Assembly (NCBI GenBank): GCA_945643635.1
Contig: CALZFC010000067.1
Span: forward strand, 726,501 to 790,500
DNA: 64,000 nucleotides
Direction of reading: 5' to 3'
Origin: Allodiplogaster sudhausi
Taxonomy: Eukaryota > Nematoda > Chromadorea > Rhabditida > Diplogasteridae
In this document: in pieces, positions 1-11,108 of the stretch
Layout: each line of letters starts with the position of its first letter
Position numbering within the stretch: position 1 is the first letter of the stretch
The notes under the pieces: generated by a model
Told to the model about the DNA's origin: nothing
Database searches by the model: none
Seen by the model: only the letters and a program-made list of their open reading frames with translations
Made by a program: the position numbers and the translations under genes

Positions 1-371
1 TTAACAACCATTTATCGATGAACTGGATAAATTCCCTTAGTAATCAAGTCAGAAATATATAGTTGTTGAGAACAAAGGAGCTTCTTGAGAAAGACTTTTT
101 TCGTCGGATTTCATAGCTTTATGGAAAGACGCAAGAAAGAAAATTGAAAGAAAGAAAGCAACAAGTAAGAAGAAAGTAAGAAAGAAAGTAGGAAACAAAG
201 AAAGAAATAAGAAAAGAGCGCGGCTAATTTTTTAAGGCGCTGCGATGAATGGTTTGAAATGGGCACATCACATCAAAAATTAGTTCAATTTCTGTTGCTC
301 AAGATACCGGCCGTAAAATGGGTGAACCATCAGATGCCCGTCATTCTACTTGCCTCAAAACGCATGCGTAC
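1..371. other. Intron 8 of M1, with AAGAAAG low-complexity tract
   Basis: This stretch lies between M1 exon 8 and exon 9, which is outside the window. Bases 120-215 are a purine-rich AAGAAAG tract. No exon 9-like sequence (the DPSKPRAPATCPDP linker) was found here. Confidence 0.5.
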
Positions 372-2637
372 CTGGTCGTGTGCAGGCGTACGGAATGCGA
401 CCGCTCGCGCAGTTGTTGCTGACCCATTCGCCAATCGATGCGCTCGTCTCCATCACGACGCAACGACCAAATAATTCGTTTGGAAAGCCTGTGTTCATTG
501 TGCTATTGCTCTTATTAAAGTAGGCAGCCAGGGCGAATATTACACTACCGTAATGCAAGAGAAAGAGTCGGACCAGTGACATTAATAGGAAAAAACCTTG
601 CGCAAAGTTTTTGTAGTTGTAGGGACTTTCATCGGACCATGCATTCTCGTTGTATATAAAGCTTGTCGTCATGAGGCCGATGTGTATGCCGTGGGTGAGG
701 CCAAGCGAGTGGGCCTTATGTGCAACGAAGTCGTTCATCTCCAATAAAGAACTTCTTAGGATTAGAGTGTCTTAGTATTAGCCTTAGTATATGCAGCTTA
801 ATACTAGAGTTTACTTTAGAAGGATTTATATATATTTTTTCGGCAATAAACACATGATTACATATATGACGGTGCCAACTAAAAAAACGGTCGTTTTTGC
901 ATTTTCGACTCCTTATGCACACTTTTTTGGAATATTCCACACGAATATGCCAAATTTGTCAAAAAATACGTGTACTTATTGGCTAATTTGGCATATTTAT
1001 GTGGAATATTCCAAAAAAAGTGTGCACAACGAGTCGAAAATTCAAAAACGACCGTTTTTTTAGTTGGCACCGTCATATATGTATGTATATTGCATCACAC
1101 GCGCCTCTTTGCTGTGAAAGGCAGCAAGATGGTCCTCGCGGCATTGCTGCTCAGCATCATTCCAAGTTGCCTGACATTACGAGATATTTCCGCGCTATCA
1201 ATAGTTTTGACATACAAGCGATCCAAATATGAACGGATAAGTTAAATCATAGTTTTGAACTTAATGAAATAAGAGGAACATGCATAGTGCGCATATGTCG
1301 AGAAAGAGAGAGCGAGAGAGATAGAAAAAAGAAAGAGATTGCAAACTATTCTAACTTGTCTGATTAACGGAATTATCACTCCTTGATGTGTGTTCTTTCT
1401 TTCTCCTTTTCTCTCTCTCATATTCTTGGTGATATTTACATAGAACAGATACCTCTCAAATACCCCGTCTGAATGAAACTTGACGAAGCTTATGTCATCG
1501 GTTGCGACGTATTCGTAATCACCACAGGGAGATTCTGTAAAGGAAATATATTTAGAGGAAGTGTTATCATTATTAAGAACAATAGAATGAGCCGGTCTGA
1601 TCCGTAGGGCACAGTGGGCGCCCAGGCAATTTGGAAATTGGCAAGTGTATATGTTTAGAATGTAGCGCCTTAAAAGCATGCACGTGGCTTAATTTGTTTG
1701 TATTTACCATTCACTTGTTGAACACGACAAATAGATGGCAAAGTATCGGCCGCGCTGTAATCATACCACTGTCCGTTAGCGTGGATGTACACGTGATAGT
1801 CTCGTTTGTTACAGCCTGCAAAAAATTCGTTGTGCTTCATCGATAAGCCATGCGTTCTTTTCTTCCCAACAATTTTTCAGAAAAAGGACGAAACGAGCGC
1901 ACCACTTCCAGCAGCAAAGTTAGTATAATTTAGCGCAGTACCGTCGACCCACTCTTCCTTTGAGTCGCACGTCAGGCCAATAAAGGCACCGCCAATTCCT
2001 TGCGATACCAAATAACGGCGAATTGCCTCATTGTACTGCAACAATATCAGAGTTTTGCGTCAGTCTGATTTTGTAAGAAACAATTTTTTAAGCGAGAAAT
2101 TTTATTATTATGATAGGTATTTGAATGTTTATGAATATTTTCGTCCCTTCCATTATTCACGCAAAATCGCACGAATTCAACAGTGAGATTGAGTTGTGGG
2201 CTATTTTAAAGCGCAAGAGGTCCTATGTTTAAGAGTAGAGAAATACCTCGGCGGTAGGAATGGACACCAAATGGCCGCCGTAGCCCACGCACTCCTTTTC
2301 GGCGCCGTTAAAGTATTTAGGCGCTAACATACGGAAGCAGTCGCCGTTGACTACGGGTTCAAAGCCGGGTGGGCATGATGACAGAACCATTACTGAAAAT
2401 AAATCAATAAATATGAAGTCCTCGCACTCGGAGATCTGCTAGCATATGATTTGAAGCGTTAACGTGCGTATTATAGGATTGAATAGTAATTTTGACTTTG
2501 TATATTCATCTTTGTAGGTTCACAACGTGTTGGACATAGTACATACATATTTCAATGTAATAAAGTGTCGAAGAGAGGAAAAAAAGAATCGTACTTGGCA
2601 AGGCTATGCAGAAAAGAAGTAGCTGAGATTTGTCCAT
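372..2637 (-). CDS. M1: CTLD-CTLD-CUB secreted lectin-like gene, 3' part outside window
   Basis: Exons in transcription order: 2637-2595, 2392-2247, 2035-1903, 1815-1708, 1534-1464, 1170-1105, 738-597, 488-372. The start is the ATG opening MDKSQLLLFCIALP, a hydrophobic signal peptide. Exons 2-4 give CTLD1 (CPPGFEPVVNGDC near the start, CRVQQVN at the end) and exons 5-8 give CTLD2 (CGDYEYV, ATWNDAEQQC, EWVSNNC). All phases agree and no stop is visible. The linker and CUB exons 9-12 must lie left of base 1. Exon 6 ends GAG|GC, a GC donor. Oddities: the second CTLD2 cysteine (SCVKF in paralogues) is Phe, and three residues (RWA) are missing in exon 6. No canonical EPN or QPD sugar-binding motif is present. 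Sugar binding and immune roles are known for some nematode relatives; here they are only inference. Confidence 0.85.
861..1081. mobile_element. 221-bp near-perfect hairpin MITE in M1 intron 6
   Basis: The sequence CATATATGACGGTGCC at the left end is repeated inverted at the right end, and the arms of about 95 bp match almost throughout (AACGGTCGTTTTTG and TGGAATATTCC also pair). The centre is near 971. It has no coding capacity, so it is a miniature inverted-repeat element or a single long hairpin. It sits 24 bases downstream of the GC donor of exon 6. Confidence 0.8.
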
Positions 2638-2874
2638 TCGGTAATGAAGTTGTGTGCAACTTTATGCACGTTCTTCTCCTGAATTTTGTGGCTAACATTA
2701 CCTAACATACGTTTTGAAGAATTACACAATCGAGGAAAAGGTTCCGCGGTCATATTTCCAATGAAGAGCAAGGAATTAAAACATGCTATCACCAAAGAGA
2801 CATTAAGTTTTTATCTCGTTTCACCGTTTCTTTCTCTCCTCCTCCTCCCTCACATAGTACTGCTCCAACGATCC

Positions 2875-2905
2875 CTGCTGATAATGGAAGCGAGCCATAA
2901 ACTGA
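2875..2905 (-). promoter_or_regulatory. Conserved upstream block of M1
   Basis: Contains TGATAATGGAAGCGAGCC followed by ATAAACTGA. The same block occurs at a near-constant distance upstream of the other signal-peptide exons, here about 240 bp from the ATG. Its function is inferred from conservation and spacing only; the core contains a GATA-like TGATAA. Confidence 0.55.
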
Positions 2906-3243
2906 TGAGGGTGGCCGTTGGGTGAGTCAAGTGACTAGTTGGGCGACATAAAGGAACCAAATTAGATAGGAACGTATCAGCGACGGGCAGCATTAATTTG
3001 TTTTATCGTCGGGAATAGCAATATTAAAAATTTCGTGTGAAAATTTCCACATACACTGTGAAAGGAACGGGATGGCTATTTAGTGGAATCTTCCAAACGT
3101 TGCGACCAGATGTATTATATGGGGAACATGTATACTAAAAGATTCTAGATACCAATTAGGATATTGTCGGTTCTTAGAAAACATGTAGTACATACTTCAA
3201 TGGAATAATGCGTCTAAAAGAGGAAGAAAAAATGAAACAATAC

Positions 3244-3286
3244 CTGGCAAGAATATGCTGAACACAAGTAGTTGAGATGTGCCCAT
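3244..3286 (-). pseudogene. Orphan signal-peptide exon upstream of M1
   Basis: A 43-nt exon with an intact ATG reads MGTSQLLVFSIFLP and ends in a GT donor, exactly like exon 1 of the family. It has its own copy of the upstream block at about 3477-3508. The next downstream sequence is M1's own promoter and exon 1, so this is either a leftover from a deleted gene copy or an alternative first exon of M1. Confidence 0.6.
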
Positions 3287-4333
3287 TGAACTATGGATTA
3301 GAAGTTGAGCGCAACGTTGCGCAGGTATTTCTCCAGAACTTATTGTTAGGTGGCTAACATGACCGAAAATGTTTTGAAGATATACAATATCGATGAAACA
3401 GTTCTCCGGTCATATTTCCAACTATGGACAAGTTTTCTTCTCTTCACCTCTTTCACCAATTATTGTTAGAAAGATGCCTGCTGATAATGGAAGCGAGCCA
3501 TAAACTACGGCGTGGCCTTTTGGTGAATCAAGCGACTATGTAGTTGGGCAACCCGAGGAACTCGATGTAGAAAGCTTGCTTGAGAAGCAAATGATAACAG
3601 GGAAGTAGATACGCGTGGTCCCTGTCATACAAGCTTCTCTCCTATCTCTCTCACTACCTGCCAAACGATGGATTATGTTTTTTCTAATTTTAGTCCTTAT
3701 CGTGAATTCGAATAATGAATGAACACGATGCGACTGCTCGAAGGGATGAACTCGCGAATCGTCTCAATACATTTAGACAAGCAAGATCTTCCAAACTTTA
3801 TTTGTTCTGATATTTCTCTTGAACTCTTCACCGCATTGTGAAAAATAAAGGCTTTCTAAACCAGCTGCACACACTTATGTATGTAAATGAACTTTGTAGT
3901 TCCATGATGGATTTTTTCGTAGCCGAATTCGTTTTTCGAGTGCGAACAAAGTGAACTTCCTACTTTATGTGTAATATGCGAATATGTACGATGTAAGGCA
4001 TGAAGTCCTTGATATAGTAACTAGGGTAAGGTCGAGCCTAACTTTTATCGCGAATTTCTTTCGGAAAGTTGCACAAAAATAGGTTGAACATGTTCCATTC
4101 AAACTACGTATGTGTACACGCACGAAGTAAGACATAACTATGGCATATCTCTAGTTATATCTATGAACATGTGATCATGCCACTAACGACCAATTTAATA
4201 TATATATTCCACGATTCCATATTTCAGAATGTGCCTCCCTCGGTGATTAATAAATAATATAATATAGATATAACTAGGTTTATAGGCAAAGCCAATGGTC
4301 GGCTAATTCGATCAATGAATTAACTTCAGTCGC
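3287..4333. other. Intergenic region between M2 3' end and orphan exon
   Basis: It holds one upstream block near 3477-3508. The stretch 3840-4330 is similar, inverted, to the 3' flank of P1 at 33650-34100, which supports a common origin for the flanks. No coding exon is recognised. Confidence 0.5.
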
Positions 4334-5345
4334 TTAAGCCGGCCTATGGAATAGGACGCGGAAGCCGCGGACATTTCGTCCGTCCTCGACCGTAAGCGTG
4401 AGCTTCATGATATTCGATTGCGTTGTCGTGTACGAGGCGTCATTGAACATTTCGCCGGTCAGACTGAATTATTATGGTTAAAATAATGCATGAATGAAAA
4501 TATTGAACTACAGATTTGAAAAGGCAAATGTAAACAATGTTAGCTGAATTGTTCTATAAATATAAGCGTTTGTAGGGCAAATGTACATTTCTTATCACAT
4601 ATGTAGATATGTATGAATGCCATAAAAGTGTGTTTGAACGCACATAAAATTCTACCAAAAGAAAAATCCGAATTTTCGCTAAATATAGCGTTTCTACAAG
4701 AACTCACGTAAACTTCGGTTCATCTTCAAATGGTCCATCATAGATTTCCAGCTTGTCGCAGCAGGTGTTCAGCATGAGATCTTAAACGGTGATCTTAAAT
4801 TCAGGATATTAAATTCTTGTAATATAGGAAAAAACAGATTCCACTTGACTTAACATTGTGACATTGTGATAAAGAAGTAGTCACAAGTGAGCGGACCTGG
4901 TGGGGCTGGGTATGATGGCGAAAAAACCTGTGTGGAATATCGCAAGCTGCTTGTGAGTAGTTTCTTGCACGCTCTCTCTCTCTCTCTCTCTCGTAAATAT
5001 CTTGCTTTCTTTAGGCATTTTTTTTACTTGAAAACGATATGGACTGATACGATAAACAAGTGCTTTCTTGAATGTTTGGAAAAAGTATTGCGAGCGTGAA
5101 TTAAAAAGGATAAAGCCGCTGGTATAATCACACGTGATGTCTCGAAGAATCTCTTAATTTTAAAGAATATCTCCTTTCTGAATTGTTTACGTTAAAAACC
5201 TGGTCGTGTGCAGGCGAAGGGAAGGTGACCGCTCGCGCAGTTGTTGCTGACCCATTCGCCGAGCGACGCGCTCGTCTCCATCGCGGTGCAATGGCCAAAG
5301 GCGTCGAGAGGAAAGCCTGTTCATTGTGGTGGTACTCTTATTGAA

Positions 5346-5406
<61 letters not shown>

Positions 5407-7991
5407 TATATGCATGCATATAAAGATATTATTTCACGATAAAAATAGTACCCCTACCTATTGTAGATCCCCTCCCTCCCATATAAATATGCTACTGCAG
5501 TGCTAGAGAGCGAGTTTAAAGGAGGACTCCGCCGAATAGATAACAATCGGTTTTTTTAAGCATGGATCACTTTGACTCGTCGCAAAACATTGTTCCAGAA
5601 AGTTTTAACGATTTTCACCTCTCATTTCAAAATTATATTCATGTAAAATCACAGGGGTAGAAAAAATTAGCTAATGCCGATATTAGTATTTAATCCAATT
5701 ATGCTAGGCTCTCTCGGGTGGAGAACGAGATTATGCCCCGGAATTCAGCCTGTGTTCATTGTACTACTATTCAGAAATAGATCTTTAAAAAATTTCGCGC
5801 TTTATTTTTTCTTTTATATCTTCCACCTGACCCAGAGAATAAATTTGTATTGAAATTGGAAAGAACCTTTAATGTTATGCCCAAGAACTATGCAACAAGA
5901 ATGATAAAATAATGGAGGCAGAATATTGTGTTAATTTGTGAATACTGATTTCCTGGTATTCTGTTCAATCAGGTCTTCACAAACCTTTCATAAAGTAGGT
6001 GTAGTTGACGTGACTATCGTCAGTCCATGCCATCTTGTGAGCGCTCGAGTTTGTCATGAGGCCGATGTGCATGCCACGAGTGAGGTTAAACGCGTGGGCC
6101 TTCCGTGCCACGAAGTCGTTCATCTTAACAATGAACGTCTTGCAATTAGTATTAGAATTTGTTTTTGGTATTAGAGATTCTTAGTATTAGTCTTACGTTT
6201 TTTATGCACATTATATAGTATTAGCGTTTTGTTAGAAAAAGGAAAAAAAAAACTTTTTTTTTCATTTTTGTGGCCATAAACACATAATCACACAAATGGC
6301 ATGAGACGCGCCTCTTTGCTATGAAAGGCTGCAAGATGAGCCCACCGGTCCTTGAGGCATTGCTGTTCTGCATCATTCCAAGTTGCCTGACATTATGAGA
6401 TGTTTCCGCGAAATGAATAGGGCTGACATACAAGCGAACCGAATATGAACGGATAATTTCAGTCATAGTTTTGAACTTAATGAAATAAGAAAGTTTTTCT
6501 TTTGTTACATGCCTAGTGTGTTTATGTCGAGAAAGAGAGAGCGAGAGAGCGATAGATAAAGAGAATAGAAAGAGATTACAAACTATTCCAACTAGTCAGG
6601 TTAACGAAAACCGCACTCCTTGATGTATGTTCTTTCTTTCTTTCTCCTTTCCTCTCTCTCTCATATTCTTGGCGATATTTAGAACAGATCTCCCAATTTT
6701 TCTTAGATTCGTCTCAAAGACCCCTTCTGAATGAAACTTGACGCAGCTTATGCCATCGGTTGCGACGTATTCGTAATCACCACAGGGAGATACTGTAAAG
6801 GAAATATATTTAGAGGAAGTGTTATCATTATTAAGAACAATAGAATTTGAGCCGGCCTGATCCGTAATGCCCAGTGGGCGCCCAGGCAATTTGGAAAATG
6901 GCAAGTGTAAATGTTTAGAATGTAGCGTCTAAACAAGTATGCATATTGCTTAATTTGTTTGCATTCACCATTTACTTGTTGAACATGACAAATAGAAGCC
7001 GTAGCATAGGTCGTGAGGGTTTCAAACCATGTTCCACCATCAACGAGCATACTCATGGGAACGTCGTGCCAGCAACAGCCTGCAAGAAATTCGTCTTGCT
7101 TCATCGTGCGTTCTTTTCTTCTCCACAATTTTTCATAAATTACGAAACGAGCGCACCATTTCCTTCAGCAAAGTTTGTGTAATTTAGTGCAGTACCGTCG
7201 ACCCACTCCATCTTTGGGTCGCACGTCAGGCCAATAAAAGCATCGGGAGTTCCTTTATAAATTAAATAACGTCGAATTGCCTCGTTGTTCTGCAATAATA
7301 TTCGAGTTTCGCGTCAGTAGAGATCATCAGGTTTTTCTAAGTTGCAATGTTAAATAAATAAAATTTCTTTTAAACCACACGCGTGTTAAAGGTAATATAT
7401 TTGAATTTTCCTGAACATTATCATCACCTTCTATTATGAGTTTTTTTTCTATTTCAAAGCGCCTGAGAGGCTATACTTAAGAAAAGATTTTAAAAAACCT
7501 CGGCGGAATGAATGGACACCAAATGGCCGCCGTAGCCAACGCACTCCTTTTCTGCGTCCTCAAATGGTTTTCTCGCTAACACACGGAAGCAGCTTCCGCT
7601 GAATACGGGGTCAAAGCCGGTCGGGCACGATGACATCACGAATGCTAAAAGATAGAGTGGTAAATGCGGCAATATACATGAAGTCCTTGCACTCGCAGTT
7701 CTACTAGCATACGATTTGAAGCGTTAACCTGCATATTATAGGATTCATAAGCGACTTAGAATATCAATGGCTGTTTTTCAAGTTTTTTGCCTCATCTTCT
7801 TCTAATTAAGGCACCCTTCCTACTTCCAAAAATTGTGATCAGCGGAATTAATACCTAATAGAATTTTGCGGATTCTGACGGTTTACGACGTGTATTACAT
7901 ACTTCAATGGCATCATGTGTCTGAGAGAAGAAGAAAAAAGAAGCATACTTGGCAAGAACATGCTGAAAAGAAGTAGCCGAGGTGCGTCCAT
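4334..7991 (-). pseudogene. M2: CTLD-CTLD-CUB gene with broken CUB region
   Basis: Exons 1-8 look intact: 7991-7949, 7644-7499, 7289-7157, 7079-6969, 6792-6722, 6386-6312, 6123-5985, 5316-5200. They encode a signal peptide (MDAPRLLLFSMFLP), CTLD1 and CTLD2 (EWVSNNC present). Exon 6 has a GAG|GC donor. The 3' third is damaged. Exon 9 is reduced to a piece near 5130-5155. Exon 10 (from 4927 downward) has lost frame and its GT donor. Exon 11 (4793-4708) has a GAA to TAA stop at 4784-4782 and a weak AAG acceptor. Exon 12 (4463-4334) reads through to TAA. A secreted two-CTLD protein without CUB could still be made if the transcript is stable, but pseudogene is the simpler reading. Confidence 0.8.
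5347..5404. repeat. (TA)n microsatellite in M2 intron 7
   Basis: About 29 uninterrupted TA units between exons 7 and 8 of M2. Confidence 0.95.
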
Positions 7992-9783
7992 GGAACTATG
8001 GATTAGAAGTTTTTTCATAATTTTTTACGTTTTGCAGGAACTTCTCCTGAATTTCGCATCTAACCTTACCGCACACACGTTTTTTTCAGAATTACACAAT
8101 CGATCAAAAGGTTTCGCGGATATATTTCCAACGAAGAGCAAGGAATGACAGCATGCAATCACCAAATAGACATTTAGTTTTATCTCGCTTCACCGTTTCT
8201 TTCCCCCTCCTCCTACTTCACCCAGTATTGCTCTATTAATCCCTGCTGATAATGGAAGCGAGCCAAAACTGAGGAGCGGCCGTTGGGCGAGTCAAGTGAC
8301 TAGTTGGGCGAGATAAAGGATCCATGTTAGATATGAACCTCTCAGAGACGGGCAGCATTATTTTTTTCTTTTCTAATCATCGGGAAATGCAACGAATTGA
8401 TTATTTTAAATTTTGTATCATTACTTTTTTCGTTATCGTCGGGAATTGTTAGGAACTGATTCTTCTCTAAATCTCGTATGAAAATGTACACGTTCACCGT
8501 TACTGGAGCGCAGTGGCTAATATTTTGGCATCTTCGTACATGAACAGAGTTGTCGAATCGTATGTTGTACTTACTGCTTATCATTAGAAGTATGTGTACG
8601 GATATGCATTCATTCATACGTGCGAACATTCACAATAACACAACAGTATATTGAGAGGCAGAGTGAGAGAGAGATAGAGAGGAAAACAATTATTGAGTTT
8701 GTATGACATCTTTCTCTATCTTTCCCTGTTATCTTTTGATTCTCAAACATGGTCTCTACATTCATTCTGCACATCTCTGATACGTTCATATCTAATTTGG
8801 CTCCTTATGTTGCCCAACTAGTCACGTGACTTATCCAATTATGACTCGCTTCCATTATCTGCAGGCATTGACAATGAGGGCAAAGTGAAATTCCAACGCT
8901 TTGTATTTGCATGTACGTACATACGAAGTAAGACATGGAGTCATAAAACACAAGGTGTCATGTAGATGAAGATATATTACTGCAGAATATTGTCATAGCT
9001 TTCTGTCCTTAAAGAAGGGCGAACACCGAAAAACTGCAATTGTATGTTCAAACGTGCAAAGGTTTCAAGCGGAAATCCATTTTATTACTCAAAAAAGTAC
9101 GGTAGACGAGGGCGCCAAAGTAACGCTGGTTTCGAAAAGGCAGTGTTTTTTTTTGCGAAGCGAGATGTTATTGCTAGTTTACTAATTTGATACTGTCTTG
9201 AAGAAAATTCACATAAGAAATGTGGTAAAGCATAAAACAAAAAAAATGTCTTTAAATATTTGTAAATTTTTCCCGCGATGGGTACGTGGCCGTTAATCAC
9301 CATCGAGTGCTGTTTTGCACTGACACCAATCACAAATGCATTCAAAATTTGCACTTTCAAGTATCTCATACTTGAATATGGAACCTTTTTGTGCTTTTTT
9401 CATTTGCCTTTTCTTTTTCCTCATGCCCGAAACTATTCGAAAATAGCTAAGATGTCTCATAAATCAGCAATGACTAACATGCCCTTTGCATTATACGAAA
9501 GTACACCATCCTCAGCCCTAAAAAAAGATCCCCTGACCCTTTGATAAACATTGTCTCCTCGCGTCTCCACTTGTGTTCCTGTGTTCCCGCATTCCAGTGT
9601 TACGTAACATAACTCTAGGGATAAGACCAAGCCCTATGGTCAGCAAACTTTTATTCTGAATTACATTCCTTCATAAAGGTGGGCAAAAAGTGGTTAGACA
9701 TGCTCAACACAACCTGCATACAGACTATGTATGTACATATGTATGTACATACACACATGGACTGCATGAATTTCAGTCACCGT
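7992..9783. other. M2/M3 intergenic region with head-to-head upstream blocks
   Basis: The block upstream of M2 is at about 8243-8272. A second, plus-facing copy (reading CGCTTCCATTATCTGCAG) lies at about 8848-8868 with no plus-strand gene after it. The stretch 8340-8960 is repeated at 26800-27420 and, inverted, at 50380-50950. Between about 9070 and 9550 nothing is recognised apart from similarity to the P4 3' flank from 9540 onward. Confidence 0.5.
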
Positions 9784-11072
9784 CTAAGCAGGTCCATGGA
9801 AAAGGATGCGGAAGCCGCGGACATTTCGTCCGTCCTCGACCGTCAGCGTGAGCTTCATGATGTTCGATTGAGTAGTCGTATATGAGATGTCCTTGATGAC
9901 TTCGCCAGTCAGTCTGAAAGTGCAATTATTACTGTTAAAAATTATGCATGAATGAAATTATTGCACAACCGATTCGAAAAGGCAAATGCACATGTAATTA
10001 GACGCTAAATTTTGTGTTTCTACAGTAACTCACGTTACATTCGGTTGCATTTCAAACTCTCCATCGAAGATTTCCAGCTTGTCGCAGCAGGAGTTCAGCA
10101 TGAGATCTTCAATGGTTATCTGGAAAATGTTAGTACAGTAAGTTTGGATAATAAAGTGGGAGACGCCCTCCATCATGCATCAAATCCCCAAGAACTCATG
10201 ACGCTCCTCGGAATCCATTAAACCATTGAAAAAAGCGGCTAGAATTGAATCTGAATTGAATGTAGGAATAACAACATTCTATTTACCTTTACATTTTTGT
10301 CCTTTGTCAACAATTAGGAAGTAGTCACAGGTGAGCAGACCAGGAGGGGCTGGGTAAGACGGCGAATAAACCTGTAGAATTGCAACGCGTAAGCGAATTG
10401 AATACGAGAATGTAATTTGTTATTAAGAGATAAGAGCGCTGATATATGGTTATTTTTATTATTTTAAATGCTCATTGATGCCATCAACTTATATAAGTCA
10501 TTTTTTCTTTCTATTATTTTATAAATAATGTCTGGGTATCCTGTAAATTTCTTCTTTGGCCTTACTCGGCGAAGGTTCTCCAAGTGTTGTCACATCATAT
10601 TACCTTTGATGCATATAAATAAATAAATAAATAACATATGACGTCTCGAAGAAGGTTTGCGGATCAGGGCAAGTGGCATTCGCGCGCGGTTTGCTCGGAT
10701 CGAATCCTAAATTTCTACAATTTTTTCTGAAGATTATCCTTTCTGCATTTTTTTCAAGTGTCAACCGTAATTGGCTATAGTTTATTTTCTCGTATATTCT
10801 TTTAAATCTTTATTTGGCAAGCATTCTTTCCTATTCCAGATTCATGCATGGCCATGTCCAGATAGAGAGAAAAAGGGAGAAGGCGAGAGAGAGAGAGAGA
10901 GAGAGTGCACAGGGTTTTGAACACAGTTGAATGGCGGGCATCTTATGTTTCACCTATTTACAACCGATGTGGCTTACATTCAAGTGCCGACCAGAATATG
11001 AAAGGATATTTAGATTCAATGCATTGAATATAATGATACACTATATTGCGCATCTGTCAACTGCTACCAGGT

Positions 11073-11108
<36 letters not shown>

